From Candidatus Methanomethylophilus sp. 1R26 (GTDB lineage Archaea > Thermoplasmatota > Thermoplasmata > Methanomassiliicoccales > Methanomethylophilaceae), in the NCBI RefSeq assembly GCF_001481295.1, contig NZ_LOPS01000050.1:1-64000 (forward strand): DNA of 64,000 nucleotides. The letters are read 5' to 3'. Made by a program: the position numbers and the translations under genes. The notes under the pieces are model-generated. The model did no database searches and was not told the DNA's origin. It worked only from the letters and a program-made list of their open reading frames with translations. Shown piece by piece: positions 26,563 through 35,490 of the stretch (position 1 is its first letter; each line of letters opens with the position of its first letter).

Positions 26563-27935
26563 TCAGGCGTAAGTGTTCAGGGTCGCCAGGTCGAAGTACT
26601 CGATACCGGCGAAATCCGAAGCGCTGTAGTCGGAGTGGTAGGACGAGATATAGTCGGCGAACATCGCGTCGACGTCGAAGCTGAACCTATCCGGGTACAG
26701 ATGGTTGGCCAGATACGCGCACGCGATATAACTGGCAGGCCCCATGTAGACTCCCTGGGTCAGGAACAGGACCTTGCCGTCCCTGTATGCCTGAGTATGA
26801 TCGATGGCCTGGACATACTTGTTGTCTGTGTTGGTGAGCTGGTCGACCTCTTTGCCCTTGGTCTCCTCAAGCGTCGTGTAGGTCTCGAGGAACCCGAAGT
26901 AAGTATCGAGGACGATCCAATCGGGTTTCATATTGCGGGCGACCTCCTCGAGATCGATGCTGCCGTTCGTATAACCGGCGTCAATGGGCGTCCTCCCGCC
27001 CGCCAGGGTGACGAGCTCATGGATACCGTTGTGCATGGTGGAGATGCTGGTCCCGTTGTATGAGGCGAACACCAGCGGCCTGTCCTTCAGCTCTACTCCG
27101 GAAAGCTCGTTCTCGATGGTCTTGTAGACCGCGTCCGCCTTCTCGGCGTATTCGTAGGCTCCCTCCTCGTGAGCGGTCAGGTAGCGAGGGTGATCACAGC
27201 AGGCACGGACTGGTTGTCCTCCCAGAACGGAAGGCGGACCACGTCGCACCCCAGAGGGGCCACGGTGCTCTCCATGTTGGAGTCGAACCATGCTCTGGTG
27301 CCGGAAAGGATGTAGCTCGGAGGGCTGTCCTTCATGACCTCATAATCAGGAGTGAAACGGCTGCCGAAGCATTTCGTGTTCTCGTTGTCGAAATCGGAAT
27401 ACCACTTGTGGTACGAGCCGTCGTTCCCGACCTGGTCGCAGATGTACCTGACGGTATCCACCGCGCCGATGATCTTGAGCGACTCGTAGTTGCTCTTGTA
27501 TCCGACGGCCGCAGTGGTGAGGGGGTAGGTGCAGGAGCTGATGACCCCATCCACATCGTAGAAGTAGATCTTCATGCCCTCTTTGCGGTCGACCATGTCC
27601 TGGACCATCTGAAGATCGGTCTCATCGATCGTCCCGTCGGCATTGGCATCCGCGAACGACCTCTTGGCCACGCTGCCCTTGTATTCCTTGTAGCAGCTGA
27701 AGTACACCGGCTCCTTCTCGCCGGCGAGGATCGCTTTGATCTCGTCGACATCGTCGCTGTTGATATAATCGTCGTTGTTCGCGTTCCCGAAAACGGTCAG
27801 GCGCCCGACCATGTTGTTGCTGCTGGCAACATCATCGTCATCGCTGTTGTTGATCGCCAGCACAGCGGCGGCGCCGCCGACGACGAGGATGGCCACGATG
27901 GCGGCCGCCCATATCATTTTAGAATTCATTTCCAT
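26563..27935 (-). CDS. Periplasmic-binding-protein-type receptor with dockerin-like repeats, set 1 (one frameshift)
   Basis: An N-terminal membrane anchor (MIWAAAIVAILVVGGAAAV) and an Asp-rich linker lead to two Ca-binding dockerin/EF-hand-like loops (GNANNDDYINSDDVDEI and DANADGTIDETDL). The FecB/BtuF-type binding domain follows from about residue 115. The frame breaks near 27190 (VITL, then YLTAHEEGAYEYAEKAD), one base missing. Start ATG 27935 or 27929 (MNSKMIW). The operator palindrome ends four bases upstream. It would capture ligand outside the membrane for the 24690/23906 transporter. Confidence 0.88.
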
Positions 27936-27938
27936 CAC

Positions 27939-27955
27939 TTGGACTATACATCCAA
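27939..27955. promoter_or_regulatory. Operator palindrome, set 1 promoter
   Basis: TTGGACTATACATCCAA. One base from the consensus TTGGATTATANATCCAA seen at four other promoters of the locus. The central TATA is the likely TATA box, so a bound repressor would block TBP. The binding-protein start codon follows directly. Confidence 0.75.
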
Positions 27956-28035
27956 TGTGTAACGCTTCCGAATGTCATGATATAAAGTTAACCTAGACTG
28001 CCGTTTACATCTGAATAAAAATTCATTTATCTGGA

Positions 28036-28052
28036 TTGGATTATAGTTCCAA
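28036..28052. promoter_or_regulatory. Operator palindrome before the first methyltransferase-ArsR gene
   Basis: TTGGATTATAGTTCCAA, 22 bases before ATG 28075. Suggests that this fusion gene is itself under the common control, perhaps by its own product. Confidence 0.75.
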
Positions 28053-28074
28053 CTGCTGCCCGGAAGGTGTCCGA

Positions 28075-29250
28075 ATGACAATGTTGAAAGAAGAGCCAGC
28101 ATCCTAAGTATCTGCAGGTCCGGAGTCCCTGGAGGACAGGATAAGGGAATATTGGAACATGAGAGCTGCGGGTTACAGCCGCGCCACGCGCGTATCGATC
28201 AGGAAAGAGCGCGACCGCATCCTCCGCATCATCGGCAGCTCCGTCAACCTCGACCGGCGCCTCAGGGTCGCCGACATCGGCACCGGAGCCGGACTGACCG
28301 CGATCCAGCTGGCGCTCAGGGGGCATGAGGTGACCGCTGTCGACAATTCCCCCGAGATGCTGGACCGCGCCCGCGAGAACGCCTCGATGGCCGGGGCCGA
28401 TATCGAATTCATCCTCGGAGACGCACAGGGCCCTCCTCTGAAGAAGGGCTCCTTCGACCTGGTTGTGTCGCGCAACACTGTCTGGAACCTGACCGACCCG
28501 GCCGGCGCGTATTCGGCATGGAAAAAACTCCTGCTCCCGGGAGGAAGCATAGTGGTGATAGACGGCAACTATTACCTCGACCTTTATGATGAAGACTACC
28601 GCCGGCGCTCGCGGTACATGGAGATGACCAAGCACGGGATGAACGACGGCCTGCATGCGGAGACCAACGTGGACCATGTGGACTTCAACATCATCCGGAA
28701 CATAGCCAGAGAGCTTCCCATGAGCCGCGCCAGGAGGCCGGCGTGGGATGTTTCCGCCTTCATGGGGATAGGCATGACGGACATCCGCGTGAGGTCGCTG
28801 GACAGCCAGCCTTATTCCGTCCTGACGCGCAACGGGCTGACCGAGCTGCCGTCGAACTTCGTCATCAGCGCCAAGTCACCTTCCGGGGACGTCAGCCCGC
28901 TGGAAGACGCCACCAGTTATCCCATAATCGACACCGGCGACGTCCTGGGCATCCATGGCTACGCGGATGCCTTCGAGAAGAACATCATGCTCGTGCTGAA
29001 GGCCATGTCGGACGAGAAGCGCATGCGCATGATCTCGGCTCTGATGGCGGGGAGGCTGAACGTCAGCCAATTGGCCGAAGTATCAGGGTGCTCCCAATCG
29101 CTGACTTCCCATAATCTCCGGTTCCTGAAGGACGCCGGCGTGGTGGAAGCAGAGAAAAGCGGCAAGGAGACCCTCTACCGCCTGTCGGACAGACAGTGCA
29201 TCAGGCACATTGTGGAGATGTGCGAGGTCATCCGCGACAAGAAGAAATGA
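28075..29250 (+). CDS. SAM methyltransferase fused to ArsR-type HTH, copy 1
   Basis: ATG 28075 is followed after ten codons by an in-frame TAA (28105), beyond which the same frame continues DRIREYWNMRAAGYS, a segment conserved in the sister genes. So either the TAA is an error or translation starts at ATG 28159. Motif I is VADIGTGAGLTA, followed by GHEVTAVDNS and VIDGNYYLDLYDEDY. From about residue 285 an ArsR winged helix follows (SDEKRMRMISALMAGRLNVS, then SGCSQSLTSHNLRFLKDAG, EKSGKETLYRLSD). Methyltransferase plus ArsR in one chain suggests a sensor that binds or modifies the ligand and controls the operators nearby. Confidence 0.85.
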
Positions 29251-29282
29251 ACCTGCGCCGAACAGATCTTCGGCCCCGCCTC

Positions 29283-29350
29283 ATCTGAAGTCCGCCGTCG
29301 TCGGCTGCCCGCAGCTGAACTTGCGTCGATGATCCCATCCAGGAGATACC
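29283..29350 (-). pseudogene. Relic 3' end of a second NifK-like gene
   Basis: The bases translate on the minus strand as KFSCGQPTTADFR then stop, almost the same as the end of the NifK-like gene at 34186 (EFSCGQPTMADFR). The DNA match extends about 65 bases with small gaps. It sits right behind methyltransferase-ArsR copy 1, exactly as the intact gene sits behind copy 2. Clear remnant of a duplicated module. Confidence 0.8.
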
Positions 29351-29487
29351 TGCAGCCCCCTGTACTATGACTTTCAGATGACTCAGCATGTCAATCGATA
29401 AGGCAATACAGGGGCGCATGATCTACCGAAACGATGAATTCAAGCCCGAATTTGGATAATGTTTCTTGGATGGCAGAACGTTAACGA

Positions 29488-30252
29488 TTAAGGCATTATC
29501 ACATGCGGCCTGTCGTAATTGCTCTTATCAACGATTACATCCACTCCGTAGACCTTCTTGATGTTCTCCGGAGTTATGACATCGATGATGTCCCCTGCGG
29601 CGATGACCTTCCCGTGATAGAGAAGCGCGCCTTTGTCGCAGTACTTTATGGCCAGGTCCAGGTCGTGGATGATCGCGCACACGATGTTGCCGTCGTTTTT
29701 TGCCAATGACCTGACGGTATCCATGACATCGATCTGATAGCGTATGTCGAGATTCGATGTCGGTTCATCCAAAAGCAGGACCTTTGCCCCCTGGGCGATC
29801 GCGCGCGCCATGAGCACCCTCTGGATCTGTCCGCTGCTCAATCTGTCGAAACGTCTTGCCGACAGCGCCGATACACCCATCTTCTCCATGGCCACCCAGA
29901 CTATCTCGTTATCATGAGAATTGAGCATCCAGGACCCGTAAGGCCGCCTCCCCATCATGACGACTTCATAAACCGTTGGAAATGCTGTTTCGCTGATGTT
30001 GTTCTGCGGAACATACCCCATTATCTTGGATATATCCCTCCTCTCCATGCTCAGCAGGTCCTTGCCGTCATACAGGATGCTGCCTTGCATCGGCTTGAGG
30101 ACCTGATTCATGCATTTCAGAAGAGTCGTTTTGCCCGAACCGTTCGGCCCCAAAATCCCCATGACTTCAGAATCATCGATGCTCAGAGATACATCTTCCA
30201 GGATGGGCGCGCTGGTGTATGAGAACTTGAGGCCTTTGATTTCGAATCTCAT
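29488..30252 (-). CDS. FecE/BtuD-type ABC importer ATPase, set 2
   Basis: 254 residues, intact. Walker A GPNGSGKTTLLKC, Q-loop YVPQNNISETAFP, signature RLSSGQIQRVLMARAI, Walker B VLLLDEPTSNLD, switch IIHDLD. The signature LSSGQIQRV differs from the LSAGQHQKV of sets 1 and 3. It abuts the permease gene by four bases. Confidence 0.92.
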   Translation of the reverse strand: MRFEIKGLKFSYTSAPILEDVSLSIDDSEVMGILGPNGSGKTTLLKCMNQVLKPMQGSILYDGKDLLSMERRDISKIMGYVPQNNISETAFPTVYEVVMMGRRPYGSWMLNSHDNEIVWVAMEKMGVSALSARRFDRLSSGQIQRVLMARAIAQGAKVLLLDEPTSNLDIRYQIDVMDTVRSLAKNDGNIVCAIIHDLDLAIKYCDKGALLYHGKVIAAGDIIDVITPENIKKVYGVDVIVDKSNYDRPHVIMP

Positions 30253-30256
30253 CAGA

Positions 30257-31320
30257 TCACACCGACATCGAATTATTCCTCTTCATCAGCATGTAGACCA
30301 AAAGAGGCCCTCCGACGAGAGCGGTGATCGCACCGACCGGAAGGATGGTCGGAGCGATGACGGTCCTGCCGATGGTATCTGCCACGATCAGAAGGATCGC
30401 ACCCACCAAAGCAGAGGACGGAATCAGATACTTCAGTTCGCCTCCTATAATGATCCTGCAGACCTGAGGGGAGATGAGGCAAACGAAACCGATAGCCCCT
30501 GTGAATGCAACGGCGACAGCTGTGCAGACGCATGCTATCACGATCGCAATCAGACGAACGTTGTTCGCATTGATTCCCAGCGATTCTGCTGTATCGTCTC
30601 CCATCTTCAGGATGTTCAGATCTCTGGAGAGATACAGCGCCGCTACGACGAAGACCAATGCAGTGATCCCTACGTAGAGGACCATCCACATGGAGCATTC
30701 GTTCAGGCTCCCCACTGCCCAGAAGACTATGTCCTTAGTAGTCTCCGGAGAGGCGAAATATTGGAGTATAGTGTTGCAGGCACTGAACACCTGAGATATG
30801 GCAACGCCGCAGAGGACCAATGTGACCGGGGTCACAGACCTTCTCGCAGCTGCCATGAGAATGACGGAAACGGGGATCATCGAGAAGATGAACGCGCTCA
30901 TGATGACCGCAATCGTTGAATTGGTCATCCTCAGTCCGAATGAAATGGCGAGAGCCGCCCCGAAGCAGGCGCTGCTGGATATCCCCAACGTATAAGGCGT
31001 GGCCAGAGGGTTCCTCAGCACCGATTGGACGATACACCCGCCGGTGGCGAGTATCATCCCGACGGCCACGCCCATGAGGACGCGGGGAGCGCGGATCGTT
31101 GTCACCACTATCTTGTCTGCCCTATCCCCGACATCGAATGCGTCGGGGAATATCTGGTTCACCAATATCTTGTAGACCTCGAAAAAACCAATATCCGCGG
31201 ACCCCACGGTTATGGTGTACCCTATGCAGATGAAAACGCCGATGACCAGCAGTAAAATGAAAATTATCCTTTACGAAACAGTCTCCAGACGCCTTCGCGA
31301 TCTCCGGTTTCAGATCTCAT
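30257..31320 (-). CDS. FecCD/BtuC-type ABC permease, set 2 (frameshift near start)
   Basis: ATG 31320 reads MRSETGDREGVWRLFRK. One A missing near 31270 then joins to the first helix (IIFILLLVIGVFICIGYTIT). Family motifs are RAPRVLMGVAVGMILATGG, NPLATPYTLGISSSACFGA and ISPQVCRIIIGGELKYLIPS. Ten helices predicted. Pairs with the set 2 ATPase. Confidence 0.9.
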
Positions 31321-31399
31321 CCAGTCGAACAACGTTTCACCTTTCACACAGACGAAGATTTGATTGGGGTTTGAAAAGGTTTGAAGGTGATCTGAACGA

Positions 31400-32818
31400 T
31401 CAATCGTCCGCTTTCGGCCTGTCACCCCACGCGATGATGGCGTCCCTGTGCTCAGAGAAATCATATCCGTCGAGAGAAAGCCAGTTCACACAGAATTCTT
31501 CCATGTAGTCATCAGGATCGAATCCGGCCTTCTCGCACTGCTCAGGGTAGAATGCCTGAACGAAATATGCTGCGGCCATTATCCCGCCTGTGCTGCCGTT
31601 CCTGAATTCCTGAGGCAGCATGATCAGGTGGTCCTTGTCGATGTTGTTCTGGACGAGAAGAGGCTGATCGGCAACGCCTGCGATGGCTTCGTACATCCCG
31701 GACGCATCCGTGGCCGTCCATCCGCCTTCAGGCACTGAGGTGTCCACGCCTTTCCAGGCGTACCTCTGGAAGTGCATCGTGATGAAATCGACCTTGTGAT
31801 CGTTGAGCCACTCGGCTTCAATCGTGGACCCGTACGCGCCGCTGTCATAGCCGGCGTTTTCCTGAGCCACATTGTAGCCTCCGGCGAGATCTACTGCCTG
31901 ACTCACCGTGTCGGCTTTGAGATAGGCAGAAAGCGTGGCATCGTCCTCGTTCGTGAGATAGTGCCCGTAGTTGGATACCAGGATCCTTTCCTTATCCTCA
32001 TCGCTGATCTGGGATGAGATACTGTAGATCGTGTTCTTCAGGTCGATTAGGAATGATAGATAATTCTCGGCCCGTTCCTTGTTTCCGAATATGTACCCGG
32101 CCTCAAGTATTCCCTGAGCCCAGACCGAACTCTCCAGATTGATGCAGTCCGGTTCATACAGTCCCAGATAGACCACGTCCGTATCGGGAAGATGCTGCGT
32201 GGGGCTCTCCTTCTGCGTAGGGCTGAAGACCAGATACATATCCAGGTTCAGCTTGGCCATTCTCTCCCAGTCTCCACTGAACCACTGGCCGGACTCTGAT
32301 TTCCCCTCGCCGAAGAGGATGTCGGCATAATTCTCAATCGGAGGCCCGCCGGCGATGACGCGGTCACCGACGCCCATGATGGCGCAGATCTGGGCGTTCT
32401 GAACCTGGAACGCATAGATTCTCTGCGGGTTCGTCTTCACCTTCATAAACTCGCCGAGGCCGTCATTGAAACACACGTACGTGGCAGTGTTATTCGCAAG
32501 AGCCTCAGCCTGGGCCTTGTCATCAGAATCCACGACTCCGTTGTGGTCCGCATCAGCGAATGGATATTGAGATCCCCAGTCGATGTCGTTCGACACATCA
32601 TCATCGGAATTGCAGTCGATTATCTTCTGGATCAGATCCGCATCGTCTCCGTCCACAGTCCAGTTTCCGTCAGCATTGCCGTACACCTGAAGGGTCGTTG
32701 TGAGGTGGGATTTGTTCTGGGAATCGTTGCCATCGTCAGACAGTGTGAAAGCAGCGACGGCGGCGCCTGCTGCCACAATAATTGCGACGAGCAGGAGTGC
32801 AAGGATTTTGGTCTTCAG
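31400..32818 (-). CDS. Binding protein with dockerin-like repeats, set 2
   Basis: An N-terminal anchor (ILALLLVAIIVAAGAAVAAF) is followed by two dockerin-like loops (GNADGNWTVDGDDADLI and DADHNGVVDSDDKAQ) and a FecB/BtuF-like domain with QRIYAFQVQNAQICAIMGVG. The reading frame continues upstream of the first internal GTG to an AAGGTGAT ribosome site but has no ATG/GTG/TTG there. CTG at 32818 (or ATA before it) would have to start translation, or a base is misread. About 472 residues. Confidence 0.88.
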   Translation of the reverse strand: MKTKILALLLVAIIVAAGAAVAAFTLSDDGNDSQNKSHLTTTLQVYGNADGNWTVDGDDADLIQKIIDCNSDDDVSNDIDWGSQYPFADADHNGVVDSDDKAQAEALANNTATYVCFNDGLGEFMKVKTNPQRIYAFQVQNAQICAIMGVGDRVIAGGPPIENYADILFGEGKSESGQWFSGDWERMAKLNLDMYLVFSPTQKESPTQHLPDTDVVYLGLYEPDCINLESSVWAQGILEAGYIFGNKERAENYLSFLIDLKNTIYSISSQISDEDKERILVSNYGHYLTNEDDATLSAYLKADTVSQAVDLAGGYNVAQENAGYDSGAYGSTIEAEWLNDHKVDFITMHFQRYAWKGVDTSVPEGGWTATDASGMYEAIAGVADQPLLVQNNIDKDHLIMLPQEFRNGSTGGIMAAAYFVQAFYPEQCEKAGFDPDDYMEEFCVNWLSLDGYDFSEHRDAIIAWGDRPKADD

Positions 32819-32831
32819 TATATCACCTTAG

Positions 32832-32848
32832 TTGGATTATTAATCCAA
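32832..32848. promoter_or_regulatory. Operator palindrome, set 2 promoter
   Basis: TTGGATTATTAATCCAA is a perfect palindrome, 14 bases from the proposed start of the set 2 binding protein on the minus strand. It also lies 127 bases upstream of the second methyltransferase-ArsR gene on the plus strand. Confidence 0.8.
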
Positions 32849-32974
32849 TACGAAATTCGACGAAAAGTAGTATATTATATTTTTTGGAATTGAACAAAAT
32901 AATATCAAAAAATTTTGAAATATTATCTAAAAGATTTGAATTAAGTACATGAACAGTGAAAATGGAGTGGTAAA

Positions 32975-34102
32975 TTGTCGATTTCTGCAGACAGCGATGG
33001 CGGGGAACAGCTGACCGACAATGAGCGCGCAATCATACAGTATTGGGATTCGCATGCTCATGCTTACGGGATGATCGCTCAGATCAGAATGAACATGCCC
33101 AACAAACTGAAACAGATCTTTGAGCAGATCGCCCCCGGAAACAGATCTCTCAGAGTTGCCGACATGGGCTCGGGAATCGGATATTCTGCAGTGACTTTAG
33201 CGGAGATGGGGCATGACGTTACCGCTGTCGATCTGGGCAGGAGGATTACGGATGAGGCAGAGAACATTGCAGAAAGCAAAGGTGTGAAAATAAGATTCGT
33301 AATCTCGAACCTTTATCACACAGGCCTGAAAAAGGGGTCGTTCGACATTGTTTCCGCCGTCGACACCCTCTGCCTTCTGGATGACCCGGGAAAAGCTGTG
33401 ACGGAATGGGTCAGCTTGCTCCGGCCGGGAGGGCGGCTGGTCATCGTAGACGGCAATTATTTCATCACGAAAATAGAGGAGTACAATAAAAGAAGAGCCT
33501 ACTTCAAAATGAAATACGGAAAATCCGAGCACGAGCGCGATCTGGGAAACGGGAGCATCGATTATCCGGCACTGGAGGGTCTGTGCCGGGACCTGTATGC
33601 CAGCAGAGTCAGGAGGCCCGGATGGGAATTGTGGTTCCTCCAAGGCCTCGGGATGAATGAGATTGAGATCGAAACCCTTGATGAGGAGACATTCTATGAT
33701 ATCTCGAAGAACGGGAAAATGCTGTTCCCTGTGAAATACGCTCTTTCCGCCCGCAAGCCGTTTTTCTCTGAGAATTCTGTACTTAATGACACTGACAGCG
33801 ACGTCGATCTCATCAAGAAAATGACTACGGATTCAAACAATGATGATGTCGCAGCAGTGATGAGCGCTCTTTCGAAAAAAGAGCGTGTCAAGATAATCAG
33901 GTGCCTTGAAATGAGTTCCCTTACTGTTTCCGAGCTTATGCTGATAACAGGACTCAGAGAGAACCTCCTATCATATCATTTGAAGGTGCTGAAGGAGGCC
34001 AATCTGGTAGAATCGGAGAAGAACGGCAGGGAGATAACATACATGCTCACAGACAGAAAATCTGCAGCATCGATTCTGAATATCGCAGAAACGATGCGTT
34101 AA
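32975..34102 (+). CDS. SAM methyltransferase fused to ArsR-type HTH, copy 2
   Basis: Start TTG 32975 with GGAGTGG upstream, 375 residues, intact. Motif I VADMGSGIGYSA, acidic end in AVDLG, DIVSAVDTLCLL, and VIVDGNYFITKIEEYNKRR. The ArsR winged helix occupies about residues 290-375 (LSKKERVKIIRCLEMSSLTV, LRENLLSYHLKVLKEANLV, EKNGREITYMLTD). No clustered cysteines for metal sensing in the HTH part, unlike classical ArsR/SmtB. It converges on the NifK-like gene 83 bases downstream. Confidence 0.87.
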   Translation: MSISADSDGGEQLTDNERAIIQYWDSHAHAYGMIAQIRMNMPNKLKQIFEQIAPGNRSLRVADMGSGIGYSAVTLAEMGHDVTAVDLGRRITDEAENIAESKGVKIRFVISNLYHTGLKKGSFDIVSAVDTLCLLDDPGKAVTEWVSLLRPGGRLVIVDGNYFITKIEEYNKRRAYFKMKYGKSEHERDLGNGSIDYPALEGLCRDLYASRVRRPGWELWFLQGLGMNEIEIETLDEETFYDISKNGKMLFPVKYALSARKPFFSENSVLNDTDSDVDLIKKMTTDSNNDDVAAVMSALSKKERVKIIRCLEMSSLTVSELMLITGLRENLLSYHLKVLKEANLVESEKNGREITYMLTDRKSAASILNIAETMR

Positions 34103-34185
34103 CAGAAAATTAATATCTGGCACTTTGAAAATTTGGGATTTTCCCGCATCGGGGATTCTATTTCTTTATCAGCCGGCGATTGCAA

Positions 34186-35490
34186 TCACCTGAAGTCCGC
34201 CATCGTCGGCTGCCCGCAGCTGAACTCTCCCCTGCCGTTGATGATCCCGTCCAGGATATACCTGCAGCCGCCCAGCCCCACCAGGCTGGAGTCCCTGAAC
34301 TCCGCCTTGCGGGCGTAAGGCGCGGAGATCCCCATGCATGAGCACCTGGGGTGCTCCCTCTTGTACTCGGTCGCCTCGTAGCCGTCGGACATGAAGACTG
34401 CGGTGGAGAACGGATCGGGCTCCGCGCCGGCGGCGTCCTCCGCTCCGCATTCCCTCAGGAACGCTGATATCTCCCCGTCGTAAACGGACGGCCCGCAGTA
34501 CTGCTTCCTTACCGATCCGGGGACCAGGCCGAACCAGTCCCGCAGGAACCTCATGACCGGAAGGGTGTCGGAGGGCATCCCGGACACGGCGCAGCACTGC
34601 CCGCGGAAGGCGCGGGCGTCCTTATCGCAGTTGCGGAGGACCCGCAGGCAGCGCTCCTCCTCCCTCCGGACCATTTCCAAAGCGGGGTCGGGGGAAAGAT
34701 CCAGAGCGTCGGAGACGTCCTCCAGGAACGAGCGGACAGCATCGAAGCCGACGGGCGAGCCGGCCTTCGGGACGATGGCCGGGACGCCCTTCTTCCGATA
34801 GACCTCCGCGGTCTTCTCCGAGTTCTCGGGATGGAGTTCGATGACTGCAGAGGATTGGAACGATGCGGGGATATCGCTCACGGACGAGCGGCATCCGATG
34901 AAATGCACCTCTCCGACGCCCATCGCCGAGAGGAGCTCCCGGATGTTCTGCATCCCGAAGTGCCAGCTGCTGTCCGCCATGGTGTAGCCGAGGACGGTCA
35001 GGGAGGGCCTCCGGCCCTCCCCTCCCTCCCCGGCGTACCGTTCGGCGATGAGGGCGGCAGAAGCATCGTAGCCTTCGGCCGCGGACATCGACGAGAGCTC
35101 TGACGGAGCTGAGATGACCCTCCCTTCCGCGCCGGCATCGCGGATGGATTTGTCCTCGTCGGCGGCCTGCAGGCCCGAGGCGAGGGTGTCGATGAGCATT
35201 ATGTCCCCCAGCGAGGCCGCCAGGACCGAGCGCAGCCCCTCGGAGATCTTCCTCCCGGACCCCAAGACCATGTCGTCCCCGTTGAGATAGGTGCAGGGAA
35301 GGGCGGACTGCCTGGACAGGAACTCCGTGCGGCAGCTGCCCGGGTCCTCCCCGAGATACTCCTCGGAGAGCTCCCGCCAGAGGTTCAGGGCGCGGGAGCG
35401 GCATCCTCCCGGCCCGTTGATCATCGCCCTGAGGCCGCACCCCTCGGCGGCCAGGACGGCCCCGATGAGGCCGTCGGGCTGCACTTTCAT
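34186..35490 (-). CDS. Nitrogenase component 1-like protein (NifK/NifE type)
   Basis: 434 residues, start overlapping the NifHD stop (ATGA). The N-terminus PDGLIGAVLAAEGCGLRAMI and NGPGGC carry Cys18 and Cys30, with Cys53 and Cys66 (SALPCTYLNGDD) following, fitting partial Fe-S cluster ligation like NifK (PLGAVLAAEG...HGSQGC). The usual third Cys loop (STC.AEVIGDD type) is replaced by IDTLASGLQAAD. The end GEFSCGQPTMADFR adds another conserved Cys. It should pair with the NifD-like half of the upstream gene. The function is a reductase of unknown substrate. It is not a nitrogenase: no nifENB and no cofactor-binding Cys/His pattern recognised. Confidence 0.82.
   Translation of the reverse strand: MKVQPDGLIGAVLAAEGCGLRAMINGPGGCRSRALNLWRELSEEYLGEDPGSCRTEFLSRQSALPCTYLNGDDMVLGSGRKISEGLRSVLAASLGDIMLIDTLASGLQAADEDKSIRDAGAEGRVISAPSELSSMSAAEGYDASAALIAERYAGEGGEGRRPSLTVLGYTMADSSWHFGMQNIRELLSAMGVGEVHFIGCRSSVSDIPASFQSSAVIELHPENSEKTAEVYRKKGVPAIVPKAGSPVGFDAVRSFLEDVSDALDLSPDPALEMVRREEERCLRVLRNCDKDARAFRGQCCAVSGMPSDTLPVMRFLRDWFGLVPGSVRKQYCGPSVYDGEISAFLRECGAEDAAGAEPDPFSTAVFMSDGYEATEYKREHPRCSCMGISAPYARKAEFRDSSLVGLGGCRYILDGIINGRGEFSCGQPTMADFR

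Noticed and set aside
26560-27962. Long + strand frames opposite the set 1 binding protein
   Set aside because: Shadow of the binding-protein gene, whose dockerin-like and ligand-binding segments are clear.
28105-28107. TAA in the first methyltransferase-ArsR gene as a recoded codon
   Set aside because: Single case, close to the start, and an ATG lies 54 bases further on. Error, mutation or internal start are simpler.
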